Assembly (NCBI RefSeq): GCF_014197445.1
Contig: NZ_JACIFO010000003.1
Location: 186,001 to 250,000, forward strand
DNA length: 64,000 bases
Source of the DNA: Mesonia hippocampi
Lineage (GTDB): Bacteria; Bacteroidota; Bacteroidia; Flavobacteriales; Flavobacteriaceae
Direction: 5' to 3'
Both the position numbers and the translations under genes were made by a program. The notes beneath the pieces were generated by a model. It was not told the origin of the DNA, did no database searches, and saw nothing but the letters and a program-made list of their open reading frames with translations. Below, one piece after another: positions 18,115 to 27,287 of this stretch. How positions within the stretch are numbered: the stretch's first letter is position 1; each line of letters opens with the position of its first letter.

Positions 18115-18145
18115 CAAATATATATGTTAGCAAAATATTAACAAA
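18115..18145 (-). promoter_or_regulatory. Canonical Bacteroidota promoter for the PorP/SprF gene
   Basis: On the minus strand a -33 TTTG (plus 18142-18145) is followed, after 19 nt, by a -7 TATATTTG (plus 18115-18122), about 36 nt before the ATG. Both boxes match consensus. Confidence 0.65.
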
Positions 18146-18267
18146 ATTACTCGACGTGAATTTAAAATATCTTTTTAACATAAAAAAGCTGCGTACTTAA
18201 AATCTAAATGCTTTCTTAAAATAAATAGTAAGCCGTAAATATATTCAAATTGTTATATTTCTTTTAG

Positions 18268-18275
18268 TATTTTTG
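18268..18275 (+). promoter_or_regulatory. -7 promoter box for the nfu-type gene
   Basis: TATTTTTG matches TAnnTTTG 16 nt upstream of the ATG at 18292. The -33 region is unclear. Confidence 0.4.
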
Positions 18276-18291
18276 CTAAAAAATTTATAAC

Positions 18292-19194
18292 ATGAGTAAC
18301 TATTCTATCGATATAAAACACACAAATCGTAAAAATATTGTAAAATTCGAGGCAAATAAATTTCTTTTTAACGATGAAGCCTTCGAATTAAACAACATCG
18401 ACGAGGCTAAAAACGCACCACTAGCCCAACAACTCTTCTATTTACCTTTCGTAAAAAAAGTGTACATGGCACAAAATTTTATTGCTGTAGAAAAGTATGA
18501 CATTGTAGAATGGGATGCTGTAGAAGGTGAGCTGGCAGAACAAATACAAACTTATCTAAACGAAGGGAAACCTTTAATTATTAACCATAAGCCTTCGCAA
18601 AATGTTGCGGTTACGGTATATGCAGAAAGTACTCCTAACCCTGGGGTGATGAAATTTGTAGCCAACAAAAAGCTTGTTTTGCAAAGTTTTGAGTTTAAAA
18701 ACATAGATGAAACTGCAATTTCACCTTTAGCACAAGCCTTATTTCACTTTCCTTTTATTAAAGAATTGTATTTTGATGAGAATTATATTTCTATCCAAAA
18801 ATATGATATCGCAGAATGGAATGACATCACAATGGAGTTGAGAGAGTTTATCCGTAATTACATCCAAGAAGGTAAAACAATAATTGCCGAAGAAAAGCTA
18901 GAAGCCAATAAAAATAAAGCAGCAGAAACTAAAGTTAACATCGAAAATTTAGATGACACCTCTAAAGAGATTGTTGCTATTTTAGATGAATATGTAAAAC
19001 CTGCTGTAGCAAACGATGGCGGAAACATTTTGTTTGATTCTTACAATCCAGAAACACAAACAGTAAAAGTAATTCTACAAGGTGCTTGTAGCGGCTGCCC
19101 ATCTTCTACCATTACCTTAAAAAACGGTATAGAAACCATGTTACGCGATATGATGCAGGGCAAGGTAAACTATGTAGAGGCTGTAAATGGATAA
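18292..19194 (+). CDS. NifU/Nfu-type Fe-S cluster carrier with duplicated N-terminal domain
   Basis: 300 residues. Two homologous Nfu N-terminal domains lie in tandem. Shared features are LAQQLFYLPFVKKVYMAQNFIAVEKYDIVEW in the first and LAQALFHFPFIKELYFDENYISIQKYDIAEW in the second. A C-terminal NifU domain carries the cluster-binding GACSGCPSS (Cys267, Cys270). Nfu proteins receive Fe-S clusters and pass them to apo-enzymes; candidate clients in this window are QueG and ActB. Start at ATG 18292. A terminator follows. Confidence 0.92.
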   Translation: MSNYSIDIKHTNRKNIVKFEANKFLFNDEAFELNNIDEAKNAPLAQQLFYLPFVKKVYMAQNFIAVEKYDIVEWDAVEGELAEQIQTYLNEGKPLIINHKPSQNVAVTVYAESTPNPGVMKFVANKKLVLQSFEFKNIDETAISPLAQALFHFPFIKELYFDENYISIQKYDIAEWNDITMELREFIRNYIQEGKTIIAEEKLEANKNKAAETKVNIENLDDTSKEIVAILDEYVKPAVANDGGNILFDSYNPETQTVKVILQGACSGCPSSTITLKNGIETMLRDMMQGKVNYVEAVNG

Positions 19195-19215
19195 GTAAAT
19201 TACTCTTACAGGTAG

Positions 19216-19258
19216 TAAAAAGCATCTTGTCTATAAAAGAAAAGATGCTTTTTTTATT
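19216..19258 (+). terminator. Terminator after the nfu-type gene
   Basis: Arms AAAAAGCATCTT and AAGATGCTTTTT with a loop of about 13 nt, followed by a T-run. Confidence 0.85.
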
Positions 19259-19291
19259 ACACGCATTCCCTCTCCCCTAAAAGTAATTAGC

Positions 19292-19324
19292 TAAAAAAGC
19301 TGCCTTTTCAGGCAGCTTTTTTAA
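19292..19324 (-). terminator. Terminator after the PiT transporter gene
   Basis: The compact hairpin AAAAAAGCTGCC-TTTTCA-GGCAGCTTTTTT sits downstream (minus strand) of the phosphate transporter. It can work in both directions. Confidence 0.9.
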
Positions 19325-19380
19325 ATTAAATCATCCTATTATAAATTTGTCAACTTTGTTTAAGTTAACGCAATTATTTT

Positions 19381-21633
19381 TTAGAAGGCTTTTTTTGCAT
19401 CTTCATAATAATCTCTAAATAATTTTAATAGGCTTAAGGTTGCACTTATTAAATCTTTAGTTTCTAATAATAACCCAAAATAAAGTTTTGTGTTTTTCGG
19501 ACTAGTTTCCGAGGTTCTAATTCGGTTAATTTGTTTTTGAATTAAGCCTGAAACCTTATCAAGAAGCCCTTCTTTTTCTTCAATAATTTTATTGATATTT
19601 TCAAACGAATGTGTTTGGAAAGTAGTGATTATCTCATTAAAAAGCACTTCCATTTCCCTATCTACACTCTTCAGATCTCTAATCTGATTAAATTTCAAGT
19701 TCTTATGGTTGTTGTTAACGTGCTTATAACTTGATTTTGTGATTTCTGATATGGCTTGTACCATTTCTTGTAAGTGATCTAGCACTAAGATATAGAATTT
19801 ACTTGCTTCTACCGTATCATCTTCAAGCGATTTTATAAAGTAGAATATATTACCTTTAAGTTCATCTACATCGCTTTCTAATTTTTTAACTTTTCTGGCA
19901 TCTTTCTTTAGTTTCCCTAAATCATGATACCCTAAATGATCTACCACACGGTTATAGCGTTTGCTAATACCATCTATTACATCTACAACATTTTCTGAAG
20001 TCTCTATGGTAATTTCATTAATTGTAATAATGTCACGGCGGTTAAACTTCTTCTTCTCTTTTTCTTCTTTCACCTTTTTAGAATGCAAAACTGCTCCTCT
20101 AACAACAAAGAATGTTCCTAAAGCTACCAGTATTACTACGGCGGTAATTCCGCCATACCAGATAATAGAAGCAAAAATAGCAGCTGCCACAAAGGCTACC
20201 AAGGCCGTTACAAACCATCCGCCTACTACATTAATTACACCTGCTACTCGGTAAACTGCACTTTCCCTATCCCAAGCCCTATCGGCTAAAGATGTACCCA
20301 TTGCCACCATAAAAGTTACATAGGTGGTTGATAGTGGTAATTTTAAGTTTGTACCTATCGAGATAAGAATACTTGCTACAACAAGGTTTACAGAAGCTCT
20401 TACCATATCAAATGCAGGTGCATCTATACGTTTTTCTTTTACAAAATCTTCTTTTTTCTGAAACTTAGCTTCTATCTTATTTTTTACTTTTTTAGGAAGC
20501 AAAGAGCCTATAATATTTCCTGTAAAAATAGAGTACCGCACTATAATTCTAGATAAGTTATTAGGCTGAAATCGCTCCGCTCCGTCTCCTTGTCTAGATA
20601 GGTTTACACCCGTATCCACTACGGCTTTTGCCTTACTAGATACCCAAAGTGTAATTACCATAATGGCCCCTGCTATAACCAGTAAAAACTCTGGTGTTTC
20701 TACACTTCCTGCTAATCCATCCATCATTAACTCGTTAGGCGCTAAACCTGATGCTTGCCATATTCCTACCGATTGCCATGCCGCAATAGGCACTCCAATA
20801 AAGTTTACTAAATCGTTTCCTGCAAAAGCTAATGCCAATGCAAAAGTACCAATAACAATAATGGCTTTTAAGATATTAAGCTTAAAAACACTCATGGCTA
20901 TTTGCGAAACAACCGTCCAAAAAATAAAGCTTCCTATTATAATTATCAAGGTTTGGTCGTTAACATAGTTTTTTATTTCTACAGGAATAAAGCCAATACT
21001 TTTCATTCCTTTTATAAAAATAAAATAGGTGATAGATGTAATTGAAAGCCCTCCAAAAACTGCTCCTACGTGTTTCATTTTTTTCTCATATTGGAAAGAA
21101 AACACCAATCGAGAAAGGTATTGCACCAAGGCACCTATGGAAAAGGCAATGATGACCGATAACAGTATTCCGATAATAATTTGGGTTGCTTTAGAAGTGT
21201 TTATATAGTAAATAAGCTCGCTAAAATCTGCCGAAGTATTGTAAAGTTTTATAACCGCAACACTTACCGCTGCTCCAAGCAACTCAAATACAATAGATAC
21301 TGTTGTAGAAGTAGGTAAACCTAAAGAGTTAAAAAAGTCTAACAACAGTACATCTGTAAGCATAACCGCAGTAAAGATTACCATAATTTCTTCAAAGGTA
21401 AACTGTCCAGGTACAAAAATACCTTTTCGGGCTACTTCCATTAATCCGCTTGAAAAAATAGCACCAAAAGCAACTCCTAAACTTGCTACAATCATAATTG
21501 TTTTTAAAGAAACAGCACGAGATCCAATAGCTGAGTTCAAGAAATTTACTGCATCGTTACTCACCCCAACCACCAAATCTGTAATGGCTAGCGCGAATAA
21601 AAGTACAAGCATAACGATGTAAACATTTTCCAT
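19381..21633 (-). CDS. PiT-family inorganic phosphate transporter with PhoU-like C-terminal domain
   Basis: 750 residues. The N-terminal about 510 residues are polytopic and carry two copies of the PiT signature. One is GVSNDAVNFLNSAIGSRA with FNSLGLPTSTTVSIVFE; the other is GNDLVNFIGVPIAAWQS with LKLPLSTTYVTFMVAMGTS. The final about 210 residues are hydrophilic and helical, resembling PhoU/DUF47. That is inferred from helical pattern and position. Classical PiT proteins are about 420-540 residues and DUF47 is often a separate gene, so this looks like a fused transporter-regulator. It is monocistronic. Confidence 0.93.
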   Translation of the reverse strand: MENVYIVMLVLLFALAITDLVVGVSNDAVNFLNSAIGSRAVSLKTIMIVASLGVAFGAIFSSGLMEVARKGIFVPGQFTFEEIMVIFTAVMLTDVLLLDFFNSLGLPTSTTVSIVFELLGAAVSVAVIKLYNTSADFSELIYYINTSKATQIIIGILLSVIIAFSIGALVQYLSRLVFSFQYEKKMKHVGAVFGGLSITSITYFIFIKGMKSIGFIPVEIKNYVNDQTLIIIIGSFIFWTVVSQIAMSVFKLNILKAIIVIGTFALALAFAGNDLVNFIGVPIAAWQSVGIWQASGLAPNELMMDGLAGSVETPEFLLVIAGAIMVITLWVSSKAKAVVDTGVNLSRQGDGAERFQPNNLSRIIVRYSIFTGNIIGSLLPKKVKNKIEAKFQKKEDFVKEKRIDAPAFDMVRASVNLVVASILISIGTNLKLPLSTTYVTFMVAMGTSLADRAWDRESAVYRVAGVINVVGGWFVTALVAFVAAAIFASIIWYGGITAVVILVALGTFFVVRGAVLHSKKVKEEKEKKKFNRRDIITINEITIETSENVVDVIDGISKRYNRVVDHLGYHDLGKLKKDARKVKKLESDVDELKGNIFYFIKSLEDDTVEASKFYILVLDHLQEMVQAISEITKSSYKHVNNNHKNLKFNQIRDLKSVDREMEVLFNEIITTFQTHSFENINKIIEEKEGLLDKVSGLIQKQINRIRTSETSPKNTKLYFGLLLETKDLISATLSLLKLFRDYYEDAKKAF

Positions 21634-21793
21634 AAAATCTATATTTTTTAAGAAATGGCAAAAATCATATTTTAATACTATACTTAAAGTATTTCTATTG
21701 TTACCAAAACATTAAATTTACACATTGTGTTATTTTTTTTAACAACTTTTGTTTATGATAGCATTCTTTATTCCTATCCCTCTTATATTTTCT

Positions 21794-21801
21794 TAGCTTT
21801 G
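21794..21801 (+). promoter_or_regulatory. -7 promoter box for the MscS-type channel gene
   Basis: TAGCTTTG matches TAnnTTTG, 42 nt upstream of the ATG at 21844. The -33 region is not clear. Confidence 0.4.
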
Positions 21802-21843
21802 CAGGCATAATCATACCTTTTTGTGGTTAAAAATAAACTTTTT

Positions 21844-22683
21844 ATGGAGAATTTTATTTCAATTCCAACACTAATTAAAAAATATTATCACCAGCTTCTA
21901 GATTTTATCCCGCATATTATTGCTGCTATTTTAATTTTAGTTGTAGGATTATGGCTTACAAGACTATTTATTAAGTACGTAAAAAAATACCTCGCACTAA
22001 AAGATTACGACCTTGCTTTTGAACAGTTTATTGTTTCTATTTTAAATATTATTTTAAAACTTGCTGTGTTTATTACTGCGGCATCTCAGCTTGGTATCCA
22101 AACCACATCGTTTATTGCCATTATAGGTTCGGCCACTCTAGCCATTGGACTTGCTTTACAAGGCTCGCTTTCTAATTTTGCTGGTGGTATTTTAATTATT
22201 ATTCTTAAACCGTTTAAAATAGATGATTATGTAGAAGCTCAAGGGGTATTGGGTACGGTAAAAAGCATTTCGCTATTCTATACTAAAATTAAGACAGACG
22301 GAAACCAATTGGCTGTAATTCCTAATGGAATTCTCTCTAATAATAAAGTTATCAATTACACTTCCGAAGGAAAAAGGCGAGATAAAATTGCAATTAAAAT
22401 TCCTTACAATGCAGATTTAAAATTAGCAAAAGATATTTTATTACAACTTCTTAATGAGCAAAAAAACATCCTAAAAACACCCGCCCCTAGGGTTTTATTA
22501 GAGTCTTTAGATGATAGCGTCATAAACTTATCTATACGTTATTGGGCTACTACAAAAAATTTCTGGGACTGCCATTGGTATACTATGGAACAAATAAAAA
22601 TACGCCTAGACGAAGCTGGAATTAGCGCTCCAAACTCCTCGCACGATGTTTTTCTCTACAAACAAAACACACCACCAGAGTAA
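21844..22683 (+). CDS. MscS-family small-conductance mechanosensitive channel
   Basis: 279 residues. Three membrane helices are visible (about 19-40, 60-80, 85-120). The pore helix GSATLAIGLALQGSLSNFAGGILIIILKPF is the MscS hallmark, with Gly/Ala packing. A beta-domain (DDYVEAQGVLGTVKSISLFYT) and a C-terminal alpha/beta cage follow. It releases solutes on hypo-osmotic shock. I take the ATG at 21844 in preference to an in-frame GTG 21 nt upstream. It converges on tsaB with a 3-nt gap. Confidence 0.95.
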   Translation: MENFISIPTLIKKYYHQLLDFIPHIIAAILILVVGLWLTRLFIKYVKKYLALKDYDLAFEQFIVSILNIILKLAVFITAASQLGIQTTSFIAIIGSATLAIGLALQGSLSNFAGGILIIILKPFKIDDYVEAQGVLGTVKSISLFYTKIKTDGNQLAVIPNGILSNNKVINYTSEGKRRDKIAIKIPYNADLKLAKDILLQLLNEQKNILKTPAPRVLLESLDDSVINLSIRYWATTKNFWDCHWYTMEQIKIRLDEAGISAPNSSHDVFLYKQNTPPE

Positions 22684-22686
22684 TGC

Positions 22687-23364
22687 CTATTTTTTCTTAG
22701 GAGTAACCACAAAGTCTTTCAAGTAAAAAGGCTCAAAATAGGCAACATCCTCAAATAGGTGTTGCTTATATTTTTCTGAAGCAGCTACAGCCATATTCTT
22801 AGCCGAAGGCAATGCAGCTATATAATTAATCTTTTCTGATGAAGGAATAAAGGTTTTACATTTTTCATTTGCATTACCGATAAAACAAACCGAACTTCCC
22901 GAAGTTACATATTCCTTATAAGCATCTGCTGTTAATATTTTTGCTAAAGTATTTTCTAGCTTCTTATAAGTAGCATCGAAAACTGCGGTGTACACCTCCA
23001 TCCTTCTAGCATCGAGCATCGGGATAATAAAATCGCCTACATCTACTTGAGCTCCTCTAGCTAAAACCTCCATGGTTTCAATCGCTATAAGCGGAATTGA
23101 TAAACTATAACAAAGCCCCTTTGCTGCCGATACCCCTATACGCAAACCTGTATACGAACCTGGCCCTTTACTTACCGCAATAGCGTCAAGTTGCTGCAAG
23201 CTAAGTTTAGCATCTTGAAGTGCTTTTTCTATAAAAAGATGAAGCTTTTCTGCATGAGAATAACCATTTTCTGCATCTTCATACAAAGCAATAATGTTCT
23301 CGTTCTCACAAAGTGCCACAGAGCAATTGGTGGTAGTTGTTTCTAGCAGTAATATTTTTGCCAC
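22687..23364 (-). CDS. tsaB: tRNA threonylcarbamoyladenosine biosynthesis protein TsaB
   Basis: 225 residues. TsaB is the scaffold partner of TsaD in making t6A37 on ANN-decoding tRNAs. The opening ILLLETTTTNCSVAL, then YSHAEKLHLFIEKAL and VSKGPGSYTGLRIGVSAAKGL, are diagnostic ASKHA-fold blocks. It is the last gene of the exporter operon, 24 nt downstream of the tolC-like gene. Its function is unrelated, so co-transcription is probably incidental. Confidence 0.95.
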   Translation of the reverse strand: MAKILLLETTTTNCSVALCENENIIALYEDAENGYSHAEKLHLFIEKALQDAKLSLQQLDAIAVSKGPGSYTGLRIGVSAAKGLCYSLSIPLIAIETMEVLARGAQVDVGDFIIPMLDARRMEVYTAVFDATYKKLENTLAKILTADAYKEYVTSGSSVCFIGNANEKCKTFIPSSEKINYIAALPSAKNMAVAASEKYKQHLFEDVAYFEPFYLKDFVVTPKKK

Positions 23365-23388
23365 GCTAATTGTTTTATGATATGCGAC

Positions 23389-24849
23389 CTAAAGTTGAAT
23401 ATCTTCTGGATTAATGCCGAAATATAACTCGAGTAATTTTAATTTAAAAATATAATCGAATTTTGCTCGAATAAGATTGCTCTCTGCATTGGTTAGCCTA
23501 AATTTAGACTGACTGAAATCAAAGGCGTTAATAAGCCCAACATCGTATCTATCTTTAGCATATTGGTAAGCTTGCTGTTGTGCTTTTACTGCTTTGGTAG
23601 CTGCTTCGAATGATTTTGCGGATCCTTGTGCATCTACATAAGCTTGGTAAATATCAGATTCTAAATCTAGCGTTGCCTGCTCTAGTTTATATTTTGCACG
23701 CTCGGCATTTATCTTGCTACGTTTTACCGAATTGCGTGTAGAAAACCCGTTAAAAATAGGTACATTTAGTTGAACCCCGTAAGATATCCCATCGTTTAGA
23801 GACAATTGATCGAAAAAAGGTTTAGGAGAAACCTCTTCTACCAAATAATTAGGAGCTACTACGGTTTGTCCTGTTGTTTCCACTACCCCTATCGGCATTG
23901 TTGGTTGGGCAGGGTCTATCCCCGATTGTAGGATTTGGTTAGCTCCAGACTCTCGTGTATTGTAATTGAAAAAAGCCTGTAAGCTTGGCCAGTAGTTTCC
24001 TTTTGCTAAGGCTATATCTTTTTCGGCAACCGCTACATTAGATTCGGCAATTTTTATCTCATAACGGTTTTGTTTTGCTATTTCTATAATTTCCTGAGGT
24101 GTTTTCTCTAAGATAAGCGCCATTGGAACTTCGTAAGTTTGGTCTGGAATATCAAATGAGCTATAATTTTCTATCCTTAATAGTTGAGCTAAATTGATGA
24201 GTGCTATTCTTATATTGTTTTCTGCATTGATAATTTGCTGCTGCTCATCTGCATTAGTCGCTTCTATTTCTAGGATATCACCCTGAGGAAGTGTTCCTGC
24301 ATCAATTAAATCTTGTGTTCGCTTATATTGTGATAACGTTACATTATTCTGCTCGGTAAGCACGGCTAAAGTTTGTTTGTTTATTAAAACTTCTAGGTAA
24401 GCGTTTATTACAAAAAGAGCAATATCGTTTTCCATTTTATCTAAAGAATATTGGCTAGATAATTGACTTAATTTTGCACGTTGTAATTGCCTTAAGTTAA
24501 CCAGCCCTTTAAATAAATCTACTCCTGCGGTTACTCCTAAAGATAAATTACGTGTGGTTTGAGTTTGTAAAATACCTGTAGTTATATTTTGTGTTAACCC
24601 TGTATTCCATGAGTTGGTTGCTTGCCCGTTAACCGATGGTAAATAATTAGATTTTGCTTGTAAAACATCTACCTCCATCAACTCTAAATCCAGCTGCGCA
24701 TCTTTTATAGAGATGTTATGTTTTAAAGCATGAGCAATACATTCTTCTAACGACCATAAAGTACTTTTTTCTTGCGCATAAAGATTGCCCTTCCCTATAT
24801 TAAGGAGAAAAAAAGCAGTTAGAACTATGATAAAACGAGTATAATTCAT
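23389..24849 (-). CDS. TolC-family outer-membrane efflux protein
   Basis: 486 residues. The signal peptide is cut near LYAQ|EKSTLWSLEECIAHALKHN, the classic TolC opening. Two halves each hold long coiled-coil helices with the pattern NVAVAEKDIALAKGNYWPSLQ and LNDGISYGVQLNVPIFNGF. It would form the trimeric outer-membrane duct for the adaptor and ABC permeases encoded upstream. An acidic extended loop around residues 290-340 is Pro/Thr-rich. The operon order is ATPase, permease, permease, adaptor, TolC, tsaB. Confidence 0.95.
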   Translation of the reverse strand: MNYTRFIIVLTAFFLLNIGKGNLYAQEKSTLWSLEECIAHALKHNISIKDAQLDLELMEVDVLQAKSNYLPSVNGQATNSWNTGLTQNITTGILQTQTTRNLSLGVTAGVDLFKGLVNLRQLQRAKLSQLSSQYSLDKMENDIALFVINAYLEVLINKQTLAVLTEQNNVTLSQYKRTQDLIDAGTLPQGDILEIEATNADEQQQIINAENNIRIALINLAQLLRIENYSSFDIPDQTYEVPMALILEKTPQEIIEIAKQNRYEIKIAESNVAVAEKDIALAKGNYWPSLQAFFNYNTRESGANQILQSGIDPAQPTMPIGVVETTGQTVVAPNYLVEEVSPKPFFDQLSLNDGISYGVQLNVPIFNGFSTRNSVKRSKINAERAKYKLEQATLDLESDIYQAYVDAQGSAKSFEAATKAVKAQQQAYQYAKDRYDVGLINAFDFSQSKFRLTNAESNLIRAKFDYIFKLKLLELYFGINPEDIQL

Positions 24850-24879
24850 TACTAAAGTAAAGCTTAATTTATTAATATT

Positions 24880-26004
24880 TTATTGAGGTTTTGTAAAGCT
24901 TGTAGGTTTTACAATAGGGTTCCAGATTTTAATTTCATCATTTTTAGAAACCCCTTCTTTTATTTCTACATAAATGCCATCGCTTACACCCAAAACAACA
25001 TCTTTACGGATAAAGTTTTGTTCGTTTCCTTTCTTAATTTCTACATAAGGCGTATTTGTTTTTTCATCAAATTGCAATAACGATTCTTTTACGGCTAAGA
25101 CATTATCTGCACGATCTAAAATAATAGAAGCATTTGCGCTTAATCCTGCACGTATAAACGTTTTTTCTGGATTTTCTAGTGTTCCCTCTATTTCAAATTG
25201 CACAGCTCCATTCTCATCTATTCCTTTTGGAGCAATATAATCTAATACGGCTTTAAATTTTTTATTCTCGATGGCTCCAACTGTAATTTCTAACGGAAGT
25301 CCCTCGGTTATTTTGCCAACTTCAGACTCATCTACTTTTCCTTTAAAAATCATTTTATCAACATTTGCTAAAGTCGCTATGGTTGTCCCTTCGTTAAAAT
25401 TGTTAGCTTCGATAACCTGGTTTCCTTCTTTTACAGGCACATCTAGAACCATACCCGAAATGGTAGAGCGAATCTTAGTATTGGCAGCAGTTCCTACTCC
25501 GCTTGTGGTACCGGTTTTTATAATCTCATAGGTTTGCTTTGCTGCAGAATAAGTTTGTTTTGCTTGATCGAAAGCAACTTGTGCTTGGTCAAAATCGTTT
25601 GCAGAAATCACGCCTTTATCGTATAATTCTTTTTGTCGGTTATACATTCTCTCCTCGTTATCTAAAGCAATTTTGGCAGTTGATATTTGATTTTTTGCAT
25701 TGGCTAAATTAGATACATTAGGCACCACTTTTAGTTCTGCAATCAAATCGTTTACGGCAATGGTATCGCCTGCTTTTATGTATATACGGTTTATAATACC
25801 TGAAATATTAGGTTTAATAAGAATCTCCTCCTTAGGCACGATATTCCCTGTAGCAACGGTCTGTTTTACAATATCCTTTTCCGAGGGTTTTTCGGTTTTA
25901 TAAACCACTGGACTTTCTTGATTTTTCTTGTATAGGTAGAACATAGCCCCCACAAAAACAACAAGGATAAGCACTAGTATACTAATAGTAAAGGTTCGTT
26001 TCAT
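24880..26004 (-). CDS. HlyD/MacA-type periplasmic adaptor (membrane fusion protein)
   Basis: 374 residues. One N-terminal membrane anchor (about 7-26) is followed by a barrel-sandwich half (IKPNISGIINRIYIKAGDTI). A coiled-coil hairpin (about 95-165) and the second lipoyl half with RSTISGMVLDVPVKEGNQV come next, then beta-barrel domains. This is the MacA arrangement that bridges inner-membrane permease and TolC. It sits 16 nt from the permease gene and 30 nt before tolC. Exported substrate unknown. Confidence 0.94.
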   Translation of the reverse strand: MKRTFTISILVLILVVFVGAMFYLYKKNQESPVVYKTEKPSEKDIVKQTVATGNIVPKEEILIKPNISGIINRIYIKAGDTIAVNDLIAELKVVPNVSNLANAKNQISTAKIALDNEERMYNRQKELYDKGVISANDFDQAQVAFDQAKQTYSAAKQTYEIIKTGTTSGVGTAANTKIRSTISGMVLDVPVKEGNQVIEANNFNEGTTIATLANVDKMIFKGKVDESEVGKITEGLPLEITVGAIENKKFKAVLDYIAPKGIDENGAVQFEIEGTLENPEKTFIRAGLSANASIILDRADNVLAVKESLLQFDEKTNTPYVEIKKGNEQNFIRKDVVLGVSDGIYVEIKEGVSKNDEIKIWNPIVKPTSFTKPQ

Positions 26005-26020
26005 TATGTAATGTATTATA

Positions 26021-27286
26021 TTATTCTGTTCTTAATGCGTCTACAGGTTTTACTTTTATAGCATTTTGTGCTGGAATTAAACCTGCTAAAATTCCAGAAA
26101 CAACTAAAATTAATAATGCTATTGCAATTACGCCTATATTTACTGTTGGATTGGCAAACATGATATCTGCCGAAGCCATATTATCTAACATAAAATTAGC
26201 CAACATTAACACTCCTGTGGCAAAAACAATCCCTACCATTCCTGAAATAATAGTTAGAAACACAGATTCTAATAAAATTTGACTTCGAATTGTCCACGGG
26301 GTTGCTCCTAATGCTCTGCGAATGCCTATTTCTTTTGTACGTTCTTTTACTACGATAAGCATAATATTACTAATCCCAATAACTCCTGAAAGCAATACCA
26401 AAATACCAACTCCAAAGGCAATAATGTTTAATGCCAAAAACAAGCCTTGTATTTTTTTAAATTCCTTATATAAATCGAAATTTCCTACGGCTCTATCATC
26501 GCTAGGGTCTATGGTGTGCCGTTGTTTTATAATATCAAATACTTGTGTTTTTAAATCGGTTATCGAGTTTTTATTATCGGCGGTAATCACCATCCAATCT
26601 ACATTATTTGCACGGTTAAAGGCTTGCGAAAAGGCTGAAAATGGCACATAAATTTCTTTTTGTGCTTCTTCTGCATTTTGCCCTCCATTGCCTTTTTTGG
26701 CAAAAGTTCCTATTACTTGAAAGTTAACACCGTTTATCTTGATATAATCTCCTAAAGCTTTTTCATCTTTATCAAACAAGGTTGTTTTAACCGTTTGCCC
26801 TATTACAGCTACTTTTCTTTTTTGGTCGATATCATTGTAGTTTAGAAATCGTCCAGATGTAATATCCATGGGTTGTTGCCTAATAATTTCTGGGTAATCT
26901 CCATAAACATTAAACGCTCCTGTTTTTAAACCTCTAACCACATTGTTATTCCCCCCGAAGCCTCCTAACTGGTTTCTTGGTGAAACATATTTTAAGCCTT
27001 CAATTTCTGTTTTTAAAGCCGCTACATCTTCAATTTTAAAATTATAAAATCTCCCTTTAGGCATACCTTTGTAAGGTTTAGAGGTATTTTGAGCCCACAT
27101 AAACATTGTATTGGTAGCCAAACCTCCAAAGCCTTTTTTAATTCCGTTTTCTAGGCCCGTTCCTGCAGCTAATAATATTACCAGAATAAAAATACCCCAT
27201 ACCACACCTAATGCCGTAAGAATAGTTCTTACCCAATTGGCACTAAGCGATTCTATTATTTCTTCCCATTTATCTCTAGTAAACAT
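26021..27286 (-). CDS. MacB-type ABC transporter permease (second of two)
   Basis: 421 residues. Topology is one N-terminal helix, a large periplasmic MacB-PCD domain (about 45-285) and three C-terminal helices. The conserved cytoplasmic loop VVKERTKEIGIRRALGATPWTI and the terminal GLIPAQNAIKVKPVDALRTE are typical. It lacks a fused ATPase domain, unlike E. coli MacB. It is adjacent (1-nt gap) to a homologous permease, so the transporter may be a heterodimer with one shared ATPase. That subunit model is inference. Confidence 0.94.
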   Translation of the reverse strand: MFTRDKWEEIIESLSANWVRTILTALGVVWGIFILVILLAAGTGLENGIKKGFGGLATNTMFMWAQNTSKPYKGMPKGRFYNFKIEDVAALKTEIEGLKYVSPRNQLGGFGGNNNVVRGLKTGAFNVYGDYPEIIRQQPMDITSGRFLNYNDIDQKRKVAVIGQTVKTTLFDKDEKALGDYIKINGVNFQVIGTFAKKGNGGQNAEEAQKEIYVPFSAFSQAFNRANNVDWMVITADNKNSITDLKTQVFDIIKQRHTIDPSDDRAVGNFDLYKEFKKIQGLFLALNIIAFGVGILVLLSGVIGISNIMLIVVKERTKEIGIRRALGATPWTIRSQILLESVFLTIISGMVGIVFATGVLMLANFMLDNMASADIMFANPTVNIGVIAIALLILVVSGILAGLIPAQNAIKVKPVDALRTE

Positions 27287-27287
27287 A

